In this document: one piece after another, positions 15,900 through 24,540 of the stretch
Position numbering within the stretch: position 1 is the first letter of the stretch
How the letters are laid out: each line of letters starts with the position of its first letter
DNA from: an uncultured Clostridia bacterium
Lineage (GTDB): Bacteria; Bacillota; Clostridia; TANB77; CAG-508
Direction of reading: 5' to 3'
Assembly (NCBI GenBank): GCA_934177795.1
Contig: CAKPPS010000012.1
Coordinates: 1 to 39,868 of the forward strand
Length of the DNA stretch: 39,868 bases
Notes under the pieces: model-generated
The model's database searches: none
Seen by the model: the letters and a program-made list of their open reading frames with translations, nothing else
Told to the model about the DNA's origin: nothing
Position numbers and translations under genes: made by a program

Positions 15900-17666
15900 A
15901 TGAGTAAATATGATTGGAATTTAAAAGATTTATTTGAAAATAAAGAGGAATTTTATAATGCAATAAAAAATATTAAACAAGAGTTAAAAGGATTTGATAA
16001 ATATAAAGGAAAATTGAGTGAAAGTGCTGATGATATATATGAATGTTATAACTTATATGAAAAAATATTGCTAGAATTTGACAAAGTTTATTCTTATGGG
16101 ATGTTTAGTTATCATTTGAATATGGCAGAACAAGAAGGTATAAAACTATTTAAAGAAGTGGAAAGTTTATCTGCAGAATTAAGCATGGTTACATCATTTA
16201 TAGTACCAGAGATAACATTTATAGATGACAAAAAAATAAATAAATATTTAGAAGATAATAGGTTAAAAAGATATGAACGTGATATTAAAGATATTTTAGA
16301 TAAAAAGCAACATGTTTTAAGCAAAGAAGAAGAAAACTTACTTGCTAATTACACAGAAATCTTTTCAGCACCTGAAAACATATATGATATATTAACAAAT
16401 GCTGAATTTAAGTTTGGAACATTAATAGATGAAGAAGGAAAAGAAAAAGAAATGACAGATGCGACTTATTCAGTATATTTAAAAAGTCAAGAAGCAAATG
16501 TAAGAAAGCAAGCTTTTGAACTAATGTATAAAAAATATAGTGAATATATTAATACTATTACAGAAATGTATTTAGCTAATGTTAAAAAGACAGCAATAAC
16601 AGCAAAATTGAGAAAATATAAATCATCTTTGGAAAAAGCAACGATAAATGATGATGCTAGTATAAAAGTATATGAAGCTTTAATGGAAGGTATAAATGAA
16701 GGATTAAGTAGTAATCATAAATTTATACAATTAAAGAAAAAATTGCTAAATACTGAACAAATGCATTTTTATGATTTATATGTCAATCCTTTTGAACAAG
16801 ATAAAGATACAATAACTTTTGAAGAAGCCAAAAAAGAAGTTAAAGAAGCGTTAAAAATCTTAGGAGAAGATTATGGCAAAATGCTAGAAATAGCCTTTGA
16901 AAATAATTGGATAGATGTTTATGAAAAGCCTAATAAAAGAGGAGGAGCATATAGCTCTGGAGTTTATGGAGTACATCCATTTGTTTTAATGAGCTTTACA
17001 GGAAACAAAAGAGACGTTAGTACAATAGCACATGAATTAGGCCATAGTATGCATTCATATTATTCAAGCAAAAATCAAAATATTCTTGATGCAAATTATA
17101 CCATAATGGTTGCCGAAGTAGCTTCTACAGTAAATGAAATATTACTTAGTGAATATCAGATAAATAATGAAAAAGATAAAAAGAAAAAAGCTGAATTATT
17201 ATATGAATTATTAGAAATGATAAGAGCTACATTTTATAGACAATCAATGTTTGCAGAATTTGAAAAATATGTACATGAAAATATTGAAAATGGCAAAATG
17301 ATGTCAGCTGATGATTTAAATAACATATATTATAAGTTAAATGAAAAATATTTTGGACAAGATATATTTATGGATTCATATATACAATATGAATGGGCTA
17401 GAATACCTCATTTTTATAGTGACTTTTATGTATATAAATATTCTACTGGAATATCTGCAGCAATTTGTATTGCAACTAAATTGTTAAATAAGGAAGAAGG
17501 GTTCTTGGAAAAATACATTAATATGTTAAGTCAAGGTTGTACCAAAAAATCAATAGAATTGTTAAAAATGGTTGATGTTGATTTAGAAAACAAAGAAACT
17601 TATAAAACAACAGTTGATTTTTATAATAAAAAGATAGAGGAATTAGAAAAGTTAATTTCTAAATAA
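15900..17666 (+). CDS. pepF: oligoendopeptidase F (M3B zinc peptidase)
   Basis: 588 residues, close to the ~600 usual for PepF. The zinc motif HELGH is at 378-382, followed by SMHSYYSS and, ~25 residues on, VAEVASTVNE with the third ligand Glu. The C-terminal half has IRATFYRQSMFAEFE and WARIPHFYSDFYVYKYSTG, typical of M3B. It cleaves short peptides (about 6-20 residues) in the cytoplasm. The AAAGGAG site is about 14 bases before the ATG at 15900, longer than usual; an in-frame ATT sits at 15897 but ATG is preferred. It begins 28 bases after the glycosyltransferase stop. Confidence 0.96.
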   Translation: MSKYDWNLKDLFENKEEFYNAIKNIKQELKGFDKYKGKLSESADDIYECYNLYEKILLEFDKVYSYGMFSYHLNMAEQEGIKLFKEVESLSAELSMVTSFIVPEITFIDDKKINKYLEDNRLKRYERDIKDILDKKQHVLSKEEENLLANYTEIFSAPENIYDILTNAEFKFGTLIDEEGKEKEMTDATYSVYLKSQEANVRKQAFELMYKKYSEYINTITEMYLANVKKTAITAKLRKYKSSLEKATINDDASIKVYEALMEGINEGLSSNHKFIQLKKKLLNTEQMHFYDLYVNPFEQDKDTITFEEAKKEVKEALKILGEDYGKMLEIAFENNWIDVYEKPNKRGGAYSSGVYGVHPFVLMSFTGNKRDVSTIAHELGHSMHSYYSSKNQNILDANYTIMVAEVASTVNEILLSEYQINNEKDKKKKAELLYELLEMIRATFYRQSMFAEFEKYVHENIENGKMMSADDLNNIYYKLNEKYFGQDIFMDSYIQYEWARIPHFYSDFYVYKYSTGISAAICIATKLLNKEEGFLEKYINMLSQGCTKKSIELLKMVDVDLENKETYKTTVDFYNKKIEELEKLISK

Positions 17667-17694
17667 ATATATCAATATATAAAAGGAAGAGAAT

Positions 17695-18612
17695 ATGAAT
17701 GAAGAAAAATTAGAAGTAAAAGAAAAAATAAATAAAATTACTAGAGCCCAAAATGAAAATGCGAAAATTAATATAAAAAAGAAATTAACAATAAATGGTA
17801 TTAGTATATGGAGAATTTTAGCATATTTTATAATTTATAGTGTAGCAGGATATGTAATAGAAACAGTTTATGGAATGATAACAAAAGGAGTGTGGGAAAG
17901 CAGACAAAGCTTTTTGTATGGGCCATTTTGTGGAATATATGGGCTAGGAGCAGTTGTAATGATTGTATGTTTATATAAGATACCTAAAAAGATTAATGCT
18001 TTATTTGCTGGTGGTTTTGTTGTAGGTTCCATTGTAGAATATGCAGTGAGTTTTATAGGCGAGAAAATGTTAGGAATAAAATGGTGGGATTATTCAGGGA
18101 TGCCACTTAACATCAATGGAAGAATATGTGTTTATTATTCTATATTTTGGGGATTTTTGGCGATATATTTAATAGCTTCATTAAATCCCAAAATAGACAA
18201 AATTATAGATTGGACAAAAAGCAAATTCAAAACATATAAAGGATTAAAAACATTTGTTACTATTACATGTATCTTTTTATTCATAGATTGCATATCAACA
18301 GCATTTGCATTAGATTTCTTTTTAGTAAGAATGATTGTAAAAAATGACTTAAATGTTGATAACAAAGAAGTAGTAGAACAACAATATAAGAAAATTTACG
18401 ATAATGAAAAATTAGCTAACTTTATCGAAAAGTTTTGGGGAGATAAAAAAATGATAAGAACATTTCCTAATATTAAAATAAATGATAAAGATGGAAATAT
18501 TATTTATATCGACAGTCTACTAAAAGATATACAACCATATTATACAAAAGTGCATGTAAAGAATTTAAGGAATAATGAAGAAGTGGAAAAAATAATACAA
18601 AGACTAACTTAG
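17695..18612 (+). CDS. second CmpB-type membrane protein with C-terminal extension
   Basis: 305 residues. The central part (~residues 40-200) is the same family as 12757-13311: YSVAGYVIETVYGMI, RQSFLYGPFCGIYGLGAV, KWWDYSGMPLNINGRI and YYSIFWGFLAIYLI. It differs by a charged, lysine-rich N-terminal ~40 residues and a soluble C-terminal ~90 residues after a last membrane segment. Function is not established for the family, and no ATPase is adjacent. It is 28 bases after pepF and 14 bases before the dockerin-bearing surface protein, so all are likely one transcript. Confidence 0.85.
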   Translation: MNEEKLEVKEKINKITRAQNENAKINIKKKLTINGISIWRILAYFIIYSVAGYVIETVYGMITKGVWESRQSFLYGPFCGIYGLGAVVMIVCLYKIPKKINALFAGGFVVGSIVEYAVSFIGEKMLGIKWWDYSGMPLNINGRICVYYSIFWGFLAIYLIASLNPKIDKIIDWTKSKFKTYKGLKTFVTITCIFLFIDCISTAFALDFFLVRMIVKNDLNVDNKEVVEQQYKKIYDNEKLANFIEKFWGDKKMIRTFPNIKINDKDGNIIYIDSLLKDIQPYYTKVHVKNLRNNEEVEKIIQRLT

Positions 18613-18626
18613 GAAAGGAGAATATT

Positions 18627-20276
18627 ATGAAAAAAAGTAAAAAAATATTTATTATATTAATGTTGACAATATTAAGTATATTTATTTGTTTTTCCAATAT
18701 TGTAAAAGCAGAAAATACAACAACAATGAAAGTGATAGCCAAACATAATGATGAAAAAATAGATATAAATGTAACAGATACAGAGTATAATATTGTTACC
18801 TTAAAATATGTCCATAAACAAATTTCAGTTGACCAAGTTAATTATTTTACAGGTAACAACGAAGATGTTCATACATTAAATATATCACCTGCACAAAGCA
18901 TTACAGAATCAATTCCATTTGATGGATATGGTACATATACAATATATGTAAAGAACTCAAATAATAATATTTTATTATATTATGCTACTTTTTCTAATCC
19001 AGAAGAAGCACCAGAAGTAAATATAACAAAAGATACAGAAAATCCATTAAAAATTACAATACATGCAAAAGCCAAGAATAATAATACTATAGCTAAAATA
19101 AAAATAGTAAAAGTGGATGATTTAAATGCACAAATAGATTATAATACTCAAGGTACAGAAATTGAATTTACTCCTGAAAATAGTGTAACAGTAGACTATA
19201 CTGTTAATGAAGCCGGAATGTACAGTATATATGTGGAAGATAGTAATAAGAATAAAGTGGCACAAAGAAAATACATAGCAGAAAAAACAACATCAATAAC
19301 AACTAAAACGACAGTAAATAAAGAAACAAGAAAAGTTACTTTATCTGTAACAGATTCATCATATAATATAGTAAAAATTAAAGTGGCAAGAAAATCTGAA
19401 ATTTCTGATTTTGATGATTTTAAAAATGCTGGAGAAGAACTTAAATTTACGCAAGGAAAAAGTATAGAACTTTCTTATACAGCTCCTGAAGATGATGTCT
19501 ATGTGTTTTATGTAGAAAATGAAGCTGGAATGCGAAATATGAATACAGTTAGAGTGTTTAAAGAAGGTTCTGTAAGTGTATCAATAACACAAGATACATC
19601 TAATCCTAAAAAATTAAATATAGTAGCTACAGATATAGTAGCAAATATAGTAAAAATGAAAATTGCTATAGGGGAAAATTTATCAAAAGAAGAGATAGCA
19701 GAAAATGGAACAGAAATACCAATAACTAAAGGAAAAGAAGTTTCAACAATTTATACTATAGAAAAAAATTGTACATTAAATATTTACGTAGAAGATGAGG
19801 AACAATATAAATATTATAAAACAGTTTCAATTTCTGGAATTGCAAATCCAACACCAACTCCGACTCCGACAGAAGAAAAAATAACATCAAGTAAATATTC
19901 TATAGATAATACTTCTAAATATATAACAGGGATAGAGAAAGATACTATAGGAGAAACATTCAGGAAAAATATTGTTTCAACAGTAGATTATAAAATAATA
20001 GATAGTCAAGGAAACGAAATGCAAGATAATACTTTTGTAACAACAGGAAGCAAAATAAAAACTAATAAAGGTTTAGAATATACACTAATAGTAAAAGGTG
20101 ATTTAAATGGAGATGGAAAGATTAGTTTAATAGATATTTCTAAAATGAAAAAAGCATACTTGCAAATAGAAACATTGTCAGAAATACAAGAAAAGGCAGC
20201 AGATATAAATCAAGATGGAAAAATGAGTTTAATGGATATTTCAAAAATAAAAAAAGTATATTTAGGTATTGAATAG
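18627..20276 (+). CDS. secreted surface protein: four Ig-like repeats plus a dockerin-like domain
   Basis: 549 residues. Residues 1-27 are a signal peptide ending VKA. Four repeats of about 90-95 residues (residues ~30-405) follow, each ending in a Y.IYVE(D/N)....K pattern and containing NIVK(I/M)K(V/I); they are Ig-like and differ from the WKLSEDK repeats of the first operon. A TPTPTPTE linker at ~410 leads to a ~70-residue spacer. Two EF-hand-like loops, DLNGDGKISLIDISK and DINQDGKMSLMDISK, then form a type I dockerin-like module at the C-terminus, with the Asp-x-Asn-x-Asp calcium ligands present in both. Dockerins bind cohesins; no cohesin gene is in the window and there is no catalytic domain. 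Its likely role is structural or docking at the cell surface. Confidence 0.88.
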   Translation: MKKSKKIFIILMLTILSIFICFSNIVKAENTTTMKVIAKHNDEKIDINVTDTEYNIVTLKYVHKQISVDQVNYFTGNNEDVHTLNISPAQSITESIPFDGYGTYTIYVKNSNNNILLYYATFSNPEEAPEVNITKDTENPLKITIHAKAKNNNTIAKIKIVKVDDLNAQIDYNTQGTEIEFTPENSVTVDYTVNEAGMYSIYVEDSNKNKVAQRKYIAEKTTSITTKTTVNKETRKVTLSVTDSSYNIVKIKVARKSEISDFDDFKNAGEELKFTQGKSIELSYTAPEDDVYVFYVENEAGMRNMNTVRVFKEGSVSVSITQDTSNPKKLNIVATDIVANIVKMKIAIGENLSKEEIAENGTEIPITKGKEVSTIYTIEKNCTLNIYVEDEEQYKYYKTVSISGIANPTPTPTPTEEKITSSKYSIDNTSKYITGIEKDTIGETFRKNIVSTVDYKIIDSQGNEMQDNTFVTTGSKIKTNKGLEYTLIVKGDLNGDGKISLIDISKMKKAYLQIETLSEIQEKAADINQDGKMSLMDISKIKKVYLGIE

Positions 20277-20281
20277 AAAAT

Positions 20282-20328
20282 AATTAAAAGGTGAGTTTCT
20301 TAAACTAGAAATTTTACCTTTTAATTTT
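20282..20328 (+). terminator. terminator after the dockerin gene
   Basis: An 11-bp stem AATTAAAAGGT (20282-20292) with 20316-20326, an inner TTTCT/AGAAA pairing in the loop, and a short T-run. Position just after the last gene of the run supports it. Confidence 0.65.
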
Positions 20329-20394
20329 CATTTATTTAAAAAATATGAATTGTAATATTGAAAAATTCATTTAAAAAATCAAATAAACATTTTA

Positions 20395-20424
20395 TTGACA
20401 AACACTATAAAGTCGAAATATAAT
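20395..20424 (+). promoter_or_regulatory. sigma-A promoter of the tRNA-modification operon
   Basis: Consensus TTGACA (20395-20400) and consensus TATAAT (20419-20424) with an 18-base spacer, 34 bases before the ATG of the next gene. Confidence 0.8.
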
Positions 20425-20458
20425 AAATAAGAAAAAATTACAAAAAGGAAGGAAAAAA

Positions 20459-21220
20459 ATGTTAAATCAATTTTCAAGAACAGAATTAATCATAGGGGAA
20501 GAAGGACTAGAAAAACTACAAAAGCAAAAAATTGCAATATTTGGAATAGGAGGAGTAGGTTCTTTTGTTGTAGAAGGTTTAGTAAGAGCAGGAATTAAGA
20601 ATTTTGTGCTAATAGATGATGATAAAATTTGTTTAACAAATATAAATAGACAAATAATTGCAACTAGAAAGACTGTCGGAAAATACAAGGTAGATGTTGC
20701 AAAAGAAAGAATATTAGAAATTAATCCAGATGCAAGAGTAGAAACATACAAAGAATTCTATATGCCAAATTCAGAGACTAATATTATAAATAAAAATTTG
20801 TCTTATGTGGTGGATTGTGTAGATACCGTAACTGCTAAAATTGAAATAATACAAAGATGTGATGAATTAAACATTCCTGTGATATCAGCTATGGGAACGG
20901 GAAATAAATTAGACCCATCAAAATTTGAAATAACAGATATATATAAAACTAGCGTATGTCCATTAGCTAAGGTTATGAGAAAAGAACTAAGAAAAAGAAA
21001 TATAAAAAAATTAAAAGTTATTTATTCAAAAGAAATACCAATTAAACCAGATGATGGAAGTGAATATAGTTGCAAAACAAATTGTATATGTCCTCCAGGA
21101 ACAAAAAGAAAATGTACTATTAGAAATCAAGTTCCAGGAAGTATATCTTATGTACCATCTGTAGCAGGATTGATGATAGCTGGTGAAATAGTAAGAGAAG
21201 TTATAGGAAAAAATAATTAA
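20459..21220 (+). CDS. tcdA: tRNA threonylcarbamoyladenosine dehydratase (ThiF/E1-like)
   Basis: 253 residues, the normal TcdA length. An E1-like ATP-binding fold is visible: FGIGGVGSFVVEGLVRAGI near the N-terminus, IDDDKICLTNINRQI with the Arg-Gln of the adenylation site, VVDCVDTVTAKI, then SAMGTGNKLDPSKF and SVCPLAKVMRKELRKR. TcdA cyclises t6A37 of ANN-decoding tRNAs using ATP. The region around residues 200-225 has several cysteines (CKTNCICPPG...KC) that may bind a metal. The neighbour 29 bases downstream is a TtcA-like tRNA thiolation enzyme, so this is a tRNA-modification operon. Confidence 0.92.
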   Translation: MLNQFSRTELIIGEEGLEKLQKQKIAIFGIGGVGSFVVEGLVRAGIKNFVLIDDDKICLTNINRQIIATRKTVGKYKVDVAKERILEINPDARVETYKEFYMPNSETNIINKNLSYVVDCVDTVTAKIEIIQRCDELNIPVISAMGTGNKLDPSKFEITDIYKTSVCPLAKVMRKELRKRNIKKLKVIYSKEIPIKPDDGSEYSCKTNCICPPGTKRKCTIRNQVPGSISYVPSVAGLMIAGEIVREVIGKNN

Positions 21221-21249
21221 TAATCATAAATTAATGGAGGAATAACAAA

Positions 21250-22071
21250 ATGGACCAATATAGAGAAATAGAAAAAAGTATTATCACTACATATAGAAAA
21301 AAGATATGGAGCAAGTTTATAAAAGGAATTAAAGAATTTGAAATGGTTCAAGAAGGCGATAAGATTGCAATATGTATCTCAGGTGGAAAAGATTCAATGT
21401 TACTTGCTAAATGTATGCAAGAATTAAAAAAACATAGAAAAGTAAATTTTGAATTAGTTTTTCTAGTAATGGATCCAGGATATAATCCAATTAATCGTCA
21501 AAAAATTATAGATAATGCTGAATTATTAAATATACCAATACACATGTTTAATAGTAATATATTTGAAGTAGTAGATAAAATAGATGATCATCCTTGTTAT
21601 GTATGTGCAAGAATGAGAAGAGGATATTTGTATAAAGAAGCACAAAAATTAGGATGTAATAAAATTGCATTAGGACATCATTTTGATGATGTTATAGAAA
21701 CTATTCTAATGGGAATGCTTTATGGTGCACAAATGCAAACAATGATGCCAAAGTTGCATAGTACATATCATGAAGGAATGCAATTAATCCGTCCATTATA
21801 TTATGTAAAAGAAGCAGATATTATAAGATGGAAAGAAAGAAATAATCTAGATTTTATACAATGTGCTTGTAAAGTTACAGAACATCGTAATATGAGTAAC
21901 GAAAAAAATGGTTCTAAAAGAGCAGAAATGAAAAAACTATTAAAACAATTAAGAAGTGTGTATGATAAGGTAGATATGAATATCTATAATAGCACTAAAA
22001 ATGTAAACCTAAATACACTTATTTCTTATATTCAAGATGGTGAAACACATCATTTTATGGATAAGTATTAA
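21250..22071 (+). CDS. TtcA-like tRNA thiolation enzyme (PP-loop ATPase)
   Basis: 273 residues. The PP-loop SGGKDSML at about residues 45-52 binds ATP. CYVCARMRRGYLY holds a CxxC pair (about 117-120) and QCACK near 206 holds a third cysteine; in TtcA three such cysteines carry an Fe-S cluster. ALGHHFDDVIETILMG is the second conserved motif. TtcA makes 2-thiocytidine at position 32 of some tRNAs; Gram-positive relatives may act elsewhere, so the exact base is not assigned. Site TGGAGG precedes the ATG. Confidence 0.88.
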   Translation: MDQYREIEKSIITTYRKKIWSKFIKGIKEFEMVQEGDKIAICISGGKDSMLLAKCMQELKKHRKVNFELVFLVMDPGYNPINRQKIIDNAELLNIPIHMFNSNIFEVVDKIDDHPCYVCARMRRGYLYKEAQKLGCNKIALGHHFDDVIETILMGMLYGAQMQTMMPKLHSTYHEGMQLIRPLYYVKEADIIRWKERNNLDFIQCACKVTEHRNMSNEKNGSKRAEMKKLLKQLRSVYDKVDMNIYNSTKNVNLNTLISYIQDGETHHFMDKY

Positions 22072-22127
22072 TAAAAAGTTAAGTTAAATGGTGATTTTAG
22101 AAAAACAAAGCAAAGGAGAATTTAAAC

Positions 22128-22856
22128 ATGGACATTTTAGACTATTTAGATAAAGAAATTTCTGTAAAAATAGATAGACCATTTGGAAGTTATCATCCAA
22201 GATTCAATTATATATATCCAGTAAATTACGGATATATTCCAAATACTATTAGTGGAGATGGAGAAGAATTAGATTGTTATGTTTTAGGTATATTTGAACC
22301 AATTAAAGAATTTACTGGAAAATGTATTGCTATAATACATAGACTAGATGATAATGATGATAAGCTAATTATAGTTCCAGATAATAAAAATTATACAAAT
22401 AATCAAATAGAGGCTTTAATAGAATTTCAGGAAAGATTTTTTAAACATGAAATAATAAGACCAGATATAGAATTTAATAGCTTAATTCCAGAGCTTAGTG
22501 TATCAAATATTGAAATAAGTAAAGAGTTTTATAAAAATCTAGGATTTAAAATTATATACGAAAGACCAGAAAATAAATTTTGCTTTATACAATTAGAAGA
22601 CAATCAATTAATGATAGAAGAAGTAAATGATAATTGGAGCGTTGGTAAATTAGAACATCCTTATGGCAATGGGATTAATATAAGTATGGCTATAGGTGAT
22701 ATAGATAAACTGTATACTGAATATCAGCATAAAAATATAAAGTTATTTTTAGAACTAAAAGTCAATGAATATCAAGTAGAAGATAAAATATTTCAAGACA
22801 AAGAATTTTTATTACAAGATCCAGATGGATATTTATTAAGATTTAATAATAAATGA
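22128..22856 (+). CDS. inorganic pyrophosphatase-like domain fused to a VOC/glyoxalase domain
   Basis: 242 residues with two parts. Residues 1-112 look like a compact family I inorganic pyrophosphatase: VKIDRPFGSYHP, YPVNYGYIPNT, then DGEELD (metal ligands Asp44, Glu46, Asp49, where E. coli has DGDPVD) and HRLDDNDDKLII (Asp74/75/78, Lys79). This is shorter than the ~170 residues of a full enzyme. Residues ~116-242 are a glyoxalase/bleomycin-resistance (VOC) fold: ELSVSNIEISKEFYKNLGF, the pattern FIQLEDNQLMIEE and the ending LLQDPDGYLLRF. Either part alone is common; the fusion is not one I recognise. A frameshift joining two genes is unlikely since one clean frame with its own AAAGGAG site covers both. 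Activity of each half is inferred. Confidence 0.8.
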   Translation: MDILDYLDKEISVKIDRPFGSYHPRFNYIYPVNYGYIPNTISGDGEELDCYVLGIFEPIKEFTGKCIAIIHRLDDNDDKLIIVPDNKNYTNNQIEALIEFQERFFKHEIIRPDIEFNSLIPELSVSNIEISKEFYKNLGFKIIYERPENKFCFIQLEDNQLMIEEVNDNWSVGKLEHPYGNGINISMAIGDIDKLYTEYQHKNIKLFLELKVNEYQVEDKIFQDKEFLLQDPDGYLLRFNNK

Positions 22857-22925
22857 CTTTTTTAAAAGAAGTATAATTAAAGAAACAATAGTTATAAAAA
22901 ATATAATATTAAGAAGAGGAAAAAT

Positions 22926-23675
22926 ATGAACGAACTAGAAAATAAATTAGAACAAGCTTTTAAAGAATATGTTTATAAATATGATATGAATGATGAAAAT
23001 ATTTCTCGAAAGTATTTTCATTCATTAAGAGTAAAAGATTTTGCTAAAGAAATAGCTATGTATGAAAAATTACCACCAGAAGAGGTTAAATTATCAATTA
23101 TTATAGGAATATTGCATGATTATGCTCGTTTTGAACAATGGAAAAAATATAAAACATATAATGATGTAAATTCGATAGATCATGGAGATTTAGCTATAAC
23201 ATTATTATTTGATAATAAAGAAATATACAATTTTTATGATGAAGAAGCCGATTTTTATAAAATAAAATTAGCAATAAAATATCATAATAAAATTAAAGTT
23301 CCTGCCACAGTAAAAAATGATGAGTTAATGTTATGCAATATAATAAGAGATGCTGATAAATTAGATATATTTAATTTAAAAATCCAACAAAAATCTTTGC
23401 TTGCTGAAGATGATAAAGAAATTTCTAATAATATAAAAGAAAAATTTTTTGATAACAATATGATAAATTATAAAGATTTAAAAAGTAAAAATGACAAAAT
23501 CATTTTAACATTAGCAATGTTTTATGATATTAATTCAGATTTTTCGTATAAATATATAGTAAACAATAAAATAATCGAAAAACTGTTTGATAAAATAGAA
23601 GATAAAGAAAAATATAAAAAATATTTTGAACATATAACAGAATTTGTAGAAAATAGATTAGAAAATATACAATAA
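22926..23675 (+). CDS. HD-domain phosphohydrolase
   Basis: 249 residues. HD-superfamily motif set: YFHSLRV (His32), ILHDYARFEQW (His64-Asp65), IDHGDLAITLLFDN, then AIKYHNKIK and RDADKLDIFNL with the last Asp. These residues bind divalent metals in nucleotide or phosphate-ester hydrolases. The substrate cannot be told. The C-terminal third is Lys/Asn-rich. It has site GAAGAGG and lies 69 bases after the pyrophosphatase-VOC gene, with a terminator directly after it. Confidence 0.85.
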   Translation: MNELENKLEQAFKEYVYKYDMNDENISRKYFHSLRVKDFAKEIAMYEKLPPEEVKLSIIIGILHDYARFEQWKKYKTYNDVNSIDHGDLAITLLFDNKEIYNFYDEEADFYKIKLAIKYHNKIKVPATVKNDELMLCNIIRDADKLDIFNLKIQQKSLLAEDDKEISNNIKEKFFDNNMINYKDLKSKNDKIILTLAMFYDINSDFSYKYIVNNKIIEKLFDKIEDKEKYKKYFEHITEFVENRLENIQ

Positions 23676-23683
23676 TAGTACAT

Positions 23684-23711
23684 AATTCGCATCAGTTGGT
23701 GTGGATTTTTT
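23684..23711 (+). terminator. terminator after the HD-domain gene
   Basis: An eight-pair stem AATTCGCA (23684-23691) with TGTGGATT (23700-23707), two of the pairs G-T, then TTTT. It begins eight bases after the stop codon. Confidence 0.6.
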
Positions 23712-23746
23712 AATATAATAGAAAAGTATTGCTTTCCTATTATATT
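23711..23746. other. long A-T hairpin in the intergenic region
   Basis: TAATATAATAG (23711-23721) pairs perfectly with 23736-23746. After one mismatch the stem continues with AAAG/CTTT around a TATTG loop. No T-run follows on either strand, so it is not an ordinary terminator. Confidence 0.6.
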
Positions 23747-23767
23747 AAAATATACAATAGCTAGCCC

Positions 23768-23801
23768 TTTGAGATTTTCTCCTTTTAGTCGAAAACTCAA
23801 A
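23768..23801. other. second intergenic hairpin upstream of the ABC promoter
   Basis: TTTGAGATTTTC (23768-23779) pairs with GAAAACTCAAA (23791-23801) with one bulged A and an 11-base loop. It ends five bases before the GTCACTTA repeats. Confidence 0.5.
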
Positions 23802-23805
23802 AATA

Positions 23806-23843
23806 GTCACTTACTTGTCACTTATGATATGTTAAGATATAAA
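23806..23843 (+). promoter_or_regulatory. promoter of the ABC operon with a tandem-repeat operator
   Basis: TTGTCA (23815-23820) and TATAAA (23838-23843) are spaced by 17 bases. GTCACTTA occurs at 23806-23813 and again at 23817-23824, an 11-base period that overlaps the -35 box. Direct repeats one helical turn apart are the usual binding pattern of OmpR/PhoB-type response regulators, and one is encoded at 27430-28083. Confidence 0.65.
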
Positions 23844-23868
23844 TATAAAAAATGAAAGGAGAAAAGAA

Positions 23869-24540
23869 ATGGAAATATTGAAAGTAGAAAATCTAAGTAA
23901 AGTATATGGAAAAAACCAAACAAAAGTACTTGCATTAGATAATATTTCATTTAAAGTAAATAAAGGAGAATTTGTAGCTATAGTTGGGGCATCTGGAAGT
24001 GGAAAATCAACGTTATTACATTTAATTGGAGGAGTAGATAGACCAACATCAGGAAAAGTATTTATAGAAGGAAAAAATATATATAACTTAAATGATGATG
24101 AACTTGCAATATTTAGAAGAAGACAAATAGGATTAATTTATCAATTTTACAACCTAATACCAATATTAAATGTAGAAGAAAATATAACATTACCATTAGA
24201 TCTTGACAATAGAGATGTAAATAAAACAAAATTAGACGAATTGATTGAAACATTAGGATTAACAAAAAGAAGGAAACATTTGCCAAATGAATTATCAGGA
24301 GGTCAACAACAAAGAACATCTATAGGAAGAGCAATGATAACAAATCCAGCAATAATATTGGCTGATGAACCAACAGGAAATTTAGATTCAAAATCAAGTG
24401 ATGAAATAGTGGAACTACTAAAAAGATCTAATAGAGACTATAAACAAACAATTATTATGATTACACATAACATGGAAATTGCCAAAGTTGCAGATAGAAT
24501 CATAAAAATTGAAGATGGTAAGATTGTGGGTGAAGCATAA
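23869..24540 (+). CDS. ABC transporter ATP-binding protein (MacB/BceA-like)
   Basis: 223 residues, the standard length of this subgroup. Walker A is GASGSGKST at about 37-45, the Q-loop lies in LIYQFYNLIPIL, the signature is LSGGQQQR, Walker B is IILADEPTGNLD and the switch His lies in MITHNMEIA. The subgroup powers FtsX-type permeases that move or sense lipids, lipoproteins or antimicrobial peptides. Its stop overlaps the permease start (TAATG). Site AAAGGAG precedes the ATG. Confidence 0.96.
   Translation: MEILKVENLSKVYGKNQTKVLALDNISFKVNKGEFVAIVGASGSGKSTLLHLIGGVDRPTSGKVFIEGKNIYNLNDDELAIFRRRQIGLIYQFYNLIPILNVEENITLPLDLDNRDVNKTKLDELIETLGLTKRRKHLPNELSGGQQQRTSIGRAMITNPAIILADEPTGNLDSKSSDEIVELLKRSNRDYKQTIIMITHNMEIAKVADRIIKIEDGKIVGEA

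Noticed and set aside
18627..20276. Dockerin as proof of a cellulosome
   Set aside because: There is no cohesin, scaffoldin or glycoside hydrolase for plant fibre in the window, and the protein has no enzyme domain.
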